Positions 15,542 to 18,794 of a stretch of DNA of 18,794 nt are shown here, piece after piece; position 1 is the first letter of the stretch; every line of letters starts with the position of its first letter. Origin of the DNA: Prevotella sp. CAG:1092 (lineage in GTDB: Bacteria; Bacteroidota; Bacteroidia; Bacteroidales; Bacteroidaceae); contig HF994107.1 in NCBI GenBank assembly GCA_000436915.1, positions 18,843 to 37,636 of the forward strand, given 5' to 3'. The notes below the pieces were generated by a model, which had not been told where the DNA came from, ran no database searches, and saw only the letters and a program-made list of their open reading frames with translations. Made by a program: the position numbers and the translations under genes.

Positions 15542-16669
15542 ATGAAGAAGATAATAATATTGGCACTCGCCATTTTGGGTTTGCAGCCAGCTATGGCTAA
15601 GAACTGGACCGTAGGCGAGGTGAAAGATATTATTACTAAGGTAAACAATACCTGGCAGAAGAATCATCCAAAGCAAGAACGCTCGTTTTGGGATCCTGCC
15701 GTTTATCATACAGGTAATATGGAAGCTGCTCAGTATTTGAACAATAATGATTGGTATAAGTATTCATACGAGTGGGCTGAAAAGAACCAATGGAAGGGTG
15801 CTCGCGAAACAGATAAGAGCAAGTGGCGCTATGAAAAATACGGTGAAGGTCACGATTTCGTCTTGTTTGGCGACTGGCAGATTTGCTTCCAGACTTATAT
15901 CGACCTCTATAATTCTCCTATAGCTCCTGCCGACAAAGATTTCATGTTGGCGCGTGCCAAGGAAGTTATGCACTACGAGGCATATAGCGACAAGTCCGAC
16001 TACTGGTGGTGGGCAGATGCTTTGTATATGGTGATGCCTGTGATGACAAAGATGTATAAGATTACTGGCGACAAGCAGTATCTGCAGAAGATGTACGAAA
16101 ACTGGGAGTATGCCAATAGCATCATGTATGATAAGGAGACAGGTCTATACTTCCGCGATGGCAAATATGTTTATCCTAAGCATACCACTAACAATGGTAA
16201 GAAAGACTTTTGGGCTCGTGGCGACGGATGGGTTGTAGCAGCCTTTGCTAAGATATTAAAAGACCTTCCAAAGGATGATGCTCATCGCAAGACATACATT
16301 TCTTATTATAAGAAGATTGTTAAGGCTGTAGCTAAATGCCAACAAGCCGAGGGCTATTGGACTCGCTCTATGGTTGACCCAGAGCAGGCTCCAGGTCGCG
16401 AAACAAGTGGCACAGCGCTCTTTGCTTATGGTATTCAATGGGGTATCAACAACGGTTACCTATCTAAGAAATACCAGAAGACTGTTGATAAGGCTTGGAA
16501 CTATCTTGCTACTATAGCCTTTCAGCCTGATGGCACAGTGGGCTATGTGCAGCCTATTGGCGAAAAGGCTATTCCTGGACAGGTGGTAAACCAGAAGAGT
16601 GTAACAAACTTCGGTACTGGTGCCTTCCTGCTTGCTGCTTGCGAATACGCAAGACATCTTGAGAAGTAA
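15542..16669 (+). CDS. GH105 unsaturated rhamnogalacturonyl hydrolase
   Basis: GH105 enzymes remove the 4,5-unsaturated galacturonic acid left at the non-reducing end of rhamnogalacturonan fragments after lyase action, by hydrating the double bond. The 375-residue protein has a signal peptide (MKKIIILALAILGLQPAMA, cut before Lys20) and the usual (alpha/alpha)6-barrel length. The block DYWWWADALYMVMP holds Asp159, corresponding to the YteR general acid/base aspartate. FWARGDGW (223-230) and ETSGTALFAYGIQWGI are further family blocks. It follows DUF2264 by 37 nt and ends before a T-tailed hairpin at 16682-16731. The PL11 lyase encoded next would supply its substrate. It has no lipobox or sorting tail, so a periplasmic location is expected. 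Confidence 0.93.
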   Translation: MKKIIILALAILGLQPAMAKNWTVGEVKDIITKVNNTWQKNHPKQERSFWDPAVYHTGNMEAAQYLNNNDWYKYSYEWAEKNQWKGARETDKSKWRYEKYGEGHDFVLFGDWQICFQTYIDLYNSPIAPADKDFMLARAKEVMHYEAYSDKSDYWWWADALYMVMPVMTKMYKITGDKQYLQKMYENWEYANSIMYDKETGLYFRDGKYVYPKHTTNNGKKDFWARGDGWVVAAFAKILKDLPKDDAHRKTYISYYKKIVKAVAKCQQAEGYWTRSMVDPEQAPGRETSGTALFAYGIQWGINNGYLSKKYQKTVDKAWNYLATIAFQPDGTVGYVQPIGEKAIPGQVVNQKSVTNFGTGAFLLAACEYARHLEK

Positions 16670-16681
16670 ACAAAGCTTTAC

Positions 16682-16731
16682 CCTCTCCACCTCTTTGGGG
16701 GCACTTCAAAGAGGGGAGAGGATTATTTTTT
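16682..16731 (+). terminator. Intrinsic terminator after GH105
   Basis: CCTCTCC-A-CCTCTTT (16682-16696) pairs with 16708-16721 in a 14-bp stem with one bulged A and an 11-nt loop. ATTATTTTTTG follows. It separates the DUF2264-GH105 unit from the PL11 gene. Confidence 0.82.
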
Positions 16732-16764
16732 GTAGGTAAATACTTGGTAAAAAGGCTATTGGCT

Positions 16765-16818
16765 CTAACTTCTTTAACTTCTCTAACTTCTTTAACTTCT
16801 CTAACTTCTCTAACTTCA
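16765..16818. repeat. Six tandem 9-bp repeats, YTAACTTCT, in front of the PL11 gene
   Basis: Six units start at 16765, 16774, 16783, 16792, 16801 and 16810. They are identical except for the first base (C or T) and a final A in the last unit. The array is non-coding and ends 39 bp before the PL11 ATG. Such short, nearly perfect units are prone to slippage, so copy number may vary between strains and alter promoter or leader spacing. Confidence 0.9.
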
Positions 16819-16823
16819 TACTT

Positions 16824-16835
16824 GTAAACGTTTAC
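16824..16835. promoter_or_regulatory. LacI-family operator-like palindrome before the PL11 gene
   Basis: GTAAACGTTTAC is a perfect 12-bp palindrome with a central CG, the hallmark of LacI/GalR-type operators, and lies 22 bp before the PL11 start codon. No canonical TAnnTTTG box is evident nearby; TACTTGTA at 16819-16826 is only a partial match and overlaps the palindrome. Confidence 0.6.
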
Positions 16836-16857
16836 TAAAGCAATATAATTTTTTATT

Positions 16858-18702
16858 ATGAAACTACTTTCTACTATCTGCTTACTCGCAGTATGTTCAG
16901 CGGGCTTTGCCCAACCACGTTATGATATGAAGAATATCATGATGGAAAAGCTGAACAGGGGTGTTGTAGCCACCAAGAGCAATGGCAAGGTGGCTGTGTC
17001 GTGGCGATTGCTGTCGGAAGATGGCAAGAATGCTGCATTCGATGTGTACCGTAATGGTAAGAAACTAAACAGCAAAGCGCTGAAGAAAGGCGGAACCTTC
17101 TTCGTTGATGAGCAGCCTGTTACTGGCGACGCTACCTACGAGGTTCGAGGTGGCAGCTGCAATGGCTCGTTCTGTCTTAAGGCTGATGCCCAAGAGGGTT
17201 TTATCTCTATTCCGCTTCAGAAGCCTGCCGACCTTACTATGCCTGATGGCAGAGTGTGCACTTATAGCGCCAACGACTGCTCGGTGGCAGATGTAGATGG
17301 TGATGGGGAATACGAGATTATTCTGAAGTGGGACCCTTCAAATGCACATGATAATTCGCATGCTGGCTATACGGGCAACGTGTATTTCGACTGCTTGAAG
17401 CTCGATGGTACACGTCTGTGGCGTATCGACATGGGAAAGAATATCCGTGCTGGAGCCCACTACACCCAGTTTATGGCATACGACTTCGATGGTGATGGCA
17501 AAGCCGAACTCATGATGAAGACTGCCGATGGCACCATCGATGGCAAAGGCAATGTTGTTGGTGATGGCTCTAAAGACTGGCGTTGCCATGAGCAAAACAA
17601 CCGCTTGGGAAGAATTATGGATGGTCCTGAATATCTTACTGTCTTCAATGGTCTCACAGGAGAAGCTATGCAAACCGTCGACTATATTCCTGGTCGCGGA
17701 CCTCTTACCAGTTGGGGCGACGACCATGGCAACCGTTCTGAGCGTTATCTTGCAGGCGTAGGATATTTCGATGGCAAAAAGGCTTCTGCTTTCTTCTGCC
17801 GTGGATATTACACTCGCACAGTTATTGCTGCCTGGGATTGGGATGGAAAGAATCTCACCAGCCGTTGGGTCTTCGACACCAACAATCCTGAGTGGACAAG
17901 CTATGCTGGTCAAGGCAACCACAACCTCAGAGTGGCTGATGTTGATGGCGATGGCTGCGACGAAATAACATACGGTTCTATGGCTATTGACCACGATGGT
18001 CGTGGACTCTACAACACAGGCTTCGGTCATGGCGACGCCTTGCACCTGATGGCTTTCTATCCTAATAGCGATAAGTTGCAGGTGTGGGACTGTCACGAGA
18101 ATCGCCGCGATGGTAGCGACTTCCGCGATGCTGCCACAGGCAAAGTAATATTCCAGATTCCGGGCAACTTTGATGTGGGCAGATGTATGGCTGCCGATAT
18201 TGATCCTACCAACGAAGGTTTGGAGATGTGGAGTGCCAATAGCGGAGGCGTAAGAAATGTCAAGGGCGAACTCATCCTACCTACAGAATACGAAGAGCCT
18301 ACCATGGACGAAAATAAGCGCAGAGGAATGTCTACAAACTTCGGCATCTGGTGGGATGGCGACTTGCTTCGCGAACTTCTCGACCACGAGACAGTTCAGA
18401 AATACGATTGGAAAACAGGCAGGGTGAATGTTATTAAGCGTTTCGATGGCCGATTCAACAATGGCACCAAGTCGAACCCTTGTCTTAGTGGCGACATCCT
18501 TGGCGACTGGCGCGAAGAGGTGTTGGTGCGCGATGCTCAGAGCACTATGCTTAAGCTCTACACCACAGATATTCCTACCGACCATCGCATCACTTGCCTC
18601 ATGCAGGATGTTCCTTATCGTCTGAGCATAGCTACCGAGAATGTGGCTTACAATCAGCCACCAGAGCCAGGCTTCTATCTCGGCGTGGGAATGAAGAAAT
18701 AA
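16858..18702 (+). CDS. Rhamnogalacturonan lyase, PL11 family (YesW-like)
   Basis: PL11 enzymes cleave the rhamnose-galacturonic acid backbone of rhamnogalacturonan I by beta-elimination, leaving unsaturated galacturonyl ends. The 614-residue protein has a signal peptide (MKLLSTICLLAVCSAGFA, cut before Gln19). A small N-terminal beta domain (about 30-115, with AAFDVYRNGK) is followed by a beta-propeller. The propeller carries calcium-binding DxDGDG loops at 145-150 (DVDGDG), 209-214 (DFDGDG) and 361-366 (DVDGDG), as well as the conserved blocks CRGYYTRTVIAAWDWDG (314-330), GQGNHNLRVAD (351-361) and GHGDALHL (390-397). Length and order fit single-module YesW/YesX-type lyases. It lies downstream of GH105 but behind a terminator, with its own repeat-rich leader, so it is probably regulated separately. 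It has no lipobox and no T9SS tail, so a periplasmic location is likely. Confidence 0.95.
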   Translation: MKLLSTICLLAVCSAGFAQPRYDMKNIMMEKLNRGVVATKSNGKVAVSWRLLSEDGKNAAFDVYRNGKKLNSKALKKGGTFFVDEQPVTGDATYEVRGGSCNGSFCLKADAQEGFISIPLQKPADLTMPDGRVCTYSANDCSVADVDGDGEYEIILKWDPSNAHDNSHAGYTGNVYFDCLKLDGTRLWRIDMGKNIRAGAHYTQFMAYDFDGDGKAELMMKTADGTIDGKGNVVGDGSKDWRCHEQNNRLGRIMDGPEYLTVFNGLTGEAMQTVDYIPGRGPLTSWGDDHGNRSERYLAGVGYFDGKKASAFFCRGYYTRTVIAAWDWDGKNLTSRWVFDTNNPEWTSYAGQGNHNLRVADVDGDGCDEITYGSMAIDHDGRGLYNTGFGHGDALHLMAFYPNSDKLQVWDCHENRRDGSDFRDAATGKVIFQIPGNFDVGRCMAADIDPTNEGLEMWSANSGGVRNVKGELILPTEYEEPTMDENKRRGMSTNFGIWWDGDLLRELLDHETVQKYDWKTGRVNVIKRFDGRFNNGTKSNPCLSGDILGDWREEVLVRDAQSTMLKLYTTDIPTDHRITCLMQDVPYRLSIATENVAYNQPPEPGFYLGVGMKK

Positions 18703-18718
18703 AATCGAAATGAAGAAT

Positions 18719-18763
18719 AAAGACAGTAAAAGGAGCCAATTATAGGCTCCTTTTACTGTCTTT
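18719..18763. terminator. Hairpin terminator after the PL11 gene
   Basis: Arms 18719-18737 and 18745-18763 form a perfect 19-bp stem with a 7-nt AT-rich loop, 16 nt after the stop codon. The stem carries A- and T-runs, but no T-run follows it on the plus strand, so it may work from both sides. Confidence 0.75.
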
Positions 18764-18794
18764 GGACAAATAGTTACCCCAGTTCGGGATAAGA

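Noticed and set aside
16858..16914. Lipoprotein signal in the PL11 protein (LAVC near residue 13)
   Set aside because: Valine before the cysteine does not fit the lipobox, and a normal signal peptidase I site (GFA-Q) follows a few residues later.
17338..18096. Minus-strand open frame (252 codons) opposite the PL11 gene
   Set aside because: It mirrors the codon pattern of the PL11 lyase and has no recognisable motif or upstream signal.

Overview
The window looks like chromosomal DNA from a member of the Bacteroidota, most likely a Prevotella/Segatella-type gut anaerobe. The evidence is: repeated upstream elements of the Bacteroidota promoter form TTTG-N19-20-TAnnTTTG (for example upstream of the NAD-epimerase, glutamine synthetase III and DUF2264 genes); a 729-residue type III glutamine synthetase of the Bacteroides GlnN form; a T9SS-like C-terminal tail on the first protein; and pectin-degradation enzymes. 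No tRNA, rRNA, insertion sequence, CRISPR array or phage gene was seen.

Layout. (1) 2-2299, plus: the 3' part of a large secreted, multi-domain protein with chitobiase-type C-terminal domains and a sorting-like tail; it runs in from outside the window. A 17-bp perfect hairpin separates it from the convergent block. (2) 8601-2411, minus: an envelope-lipid block read in the order NAD-epimerase/SDR, PAP2 (IPC-synthase-like, ATGA overlap with the SDR), miaB, msbA-like ABC exporter, lpxL-like acyltransferase. miaB has its own promoter-like box, and spacing is 66 nt or less throughout. (3) 8602-9061: non-coding DNA holding four 22-bp tandem repeats followed immediately by a 17-bp palindrome; neither is explained by any gene. 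(4) 9631-9062, minus: a small outer-membrane beta-barrel with a strong promoter-like box and terminator. (5) 11553-9799, minus: a cytosolic FKBP prolyl isomerase followed by an exported histidine acid phosphatase. (6) 13887-11698, minus: glutamine synthetase III with promoter, upstream inverted repeat and terminator. (7) 13888-18763, plus: a small pectin (rhamnogalacturonan I) locus. DUF2264 and GH105 form an operon with two promoter-like boxes and TTGTAAG operator-like repeats. After a terminator comes a PL11 rhamnogalacturonan lyase gene whose leader contains six 9-bp tandem repeats and a LacI-type palindrome, and the gene ends in a 19-bp hairpin.

How the genes fit together. PL11 would cut the rhamnogalacturonan I backbone by beta-elimination, GH105 would remove the unsaturated galacturonyl residue left on the products, and the DUF2264 protein probably acts on another linkage or side group. 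No SusC/SusD pair, sensor or sulfatase is present, so the locus must borrow uptake and regulation from elsewhere. The minus-strand lipid genes suggest lipid A acylation and flipping (LpxL, MsbA), coupled with what may be a sphingolipid headgroup step (PAP2 plus SDR). The most unusual signals in the window are non-coding: the 22-bp repeat array, the 9-bp repeat array beside a LacI-like operator, and the repeat-rich DUF2264 promoter.
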